A stretch of DNA of 64,000 bases from Henriciella pelagia (GTDB taxonomy: Bacteria > Pseudomonadota > Alphaproteobacteria > Caulobacterales > Hyphomonadaceae), in contig NZ_NCSU01000011.1 in NCBI RefSeq assembly GCF_002088945.1, positions 372,001 to 436,000 of the forward strand. The letters are read 5' to 3'. The position numbers and the translations under genes were made by a program. Below the pieces are notes generated by a model. That model was not told the origin of the DNA and did not search any database. It worked only from the letters and a program-made list of their open reading frames with translations. Positions 63,691 to 64,000 of this stretch are shown here, piece by piece. Positions within the stretch are counted from its first letter, which is position 1. Every line of letters begins with the position of its first letter.

Positions 63691-64000
63691 ATGTCCCCTC
63701 CTCCCCCATCATCCGAATTTGACCGCTTGCGCGGCATTATGGCGAAACTTCGGGATCCGGAAACGGGCTGCCCATGGGATGTTGAGCAGTCTTTTTCATC
63801 CATTTCCCCTTATACGATCGAAGAGGCCTATGAAGTCGCCGACGCCATTGAGCGCGAAGATTACGAGGACCTGCGAGACGAGCTGGGAGATCTGCTGCTC
63901 CAGGTGGTCTTTCACAGCCAGATGGCTTCAGAGGCCGGCCTCTTCACGGTCGACGATGTCGCCCGCGCCATTAATGACAAGATGGTGCGACGCCATCCTC
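63691..64000 (+). CDS. mazG: Nucleoside triphosphate pyrophosphohydrolase MazG (partial)
   Basis: The gene starts at ATG 63691 with GGAAGGA upstream and runs off the window after 103 codons. Typical MazG N-terminus: LRGIMAKLRDPETGCPWD, FSSISPYTIEEAYEVADAIE, LRDELGDLLLQVVFHSQMA, with the EEAYE and EELGD-type metal motifs. It removes abnormal NTPs. The 222 bp before it hold no recognised gene. Confidence 0.95.
   Translation, partial: MSPPPPSSEFDRLRGIMAKLRDPETGCPWDVEQSFSSISPYTIEEAYEVADAIEREDYEDLRDELGDLLLQVVFHSQMASEAGLFTVDDVARAINDKMVRRHP

Overview
The window is one contiguous, gene-dense stretch of an alphaproteobacterial chromosome, most likely from the Caulobacterales/Hyphomonadaceae neighbourhood. 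Evidence: C4-pathway 5-aminolevulinate synthase; the order bamE / cytochrome bc1 chaperone / plsX-fabH-ihfA-merR; the recG / sdhE-mfd block; a RibB-RibX hybrid in the riboflavin operon; a ChrR-like cupin gene facing a cfa-DUF1365-amine oxidase-photolyase operon; tRNA genes with encoded CCA. I cannot name the genus. No rRNA, CRISPR array or intact insertion sequence was seen.

Layout. 0-12 kb: end of yajC, secD, secF, nadK (opposite strand), a class II aldolase, hemA, glyA-nrdR, then ribD(reductase only)-ribE-ribBX-ribH-nusB-thiL. 12-18.5 kb: membrane H+-pyrophosphatase, bamE, CBP3-type chaperone, plsX-fabH, ihfA-merR, tRNA-Pro. 18.5-25 kb: glpK, a membrane GGDEF/EAL protein, an AsmA protein. 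25-29.5 kb: tRNA-Asp, a 5' tRNA remnant fused to the end of bioA, bioA/bioF-bioD, a crotonase. 29.5-35.4 kb (minus): cysK-sseA-metC, a 389-nt leader with a small ORF, ornithine-decarboxylase-like gene, deoxyhypusine-synthase-like gene (polyamine synthesis). 35.4-41.5 kb: ChrR-like cupin + DUF6134 converging on a four-gene photolyase/amine oxidase/DUF1365/cfa operon, a typical singlet-oxygen/envelope stress set. 41.6-53 kb: hldE, a small DUF3089-like/DUF6285/phosphotransferase group, DUF502, recG, sdhE-mfd, an acyl-CoA racemase. 53-57.5 kb is the accessory part: XRE and LysR regulators, a coupled pair of acetyltransferase-like genes, a LuxR-type regulator whose 5' end runs antisense through an acyl-CoA dehydrogenase remnant, decayed DNA, tRNA-Ser. 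57.7-64 kb: rlpA-like, D-Ala-D-Ala carboxypeptidase, tmk-holB-tatD-MBL hydrolase, start of mazG.

How it fits together. Most genes are housekeeping and lie in short operons with 4-bp stop/start overlaps. The most notable non-routine items are: (i) an orphan ChrR-like protein that keeps its cupin metal ligands but has lost the zinc cysteines of the anti-sigma domain, with no sigma gene beside it yet with an ECF-type promoter motif shared with the phr operon; (ii) the LysR / acetyltransferase pair / chimeric LuxR locus, with a nine-C homopolymer in the LuxR gene; (iii) the ornithine decarboxylase leader with a 51-codon ORF; (iv) riboflavin enzymes with missing domains or residues; (v) a tRNA fragment that forms the end of bioA. 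All assignments come from reading motifs and context; no searches were run.
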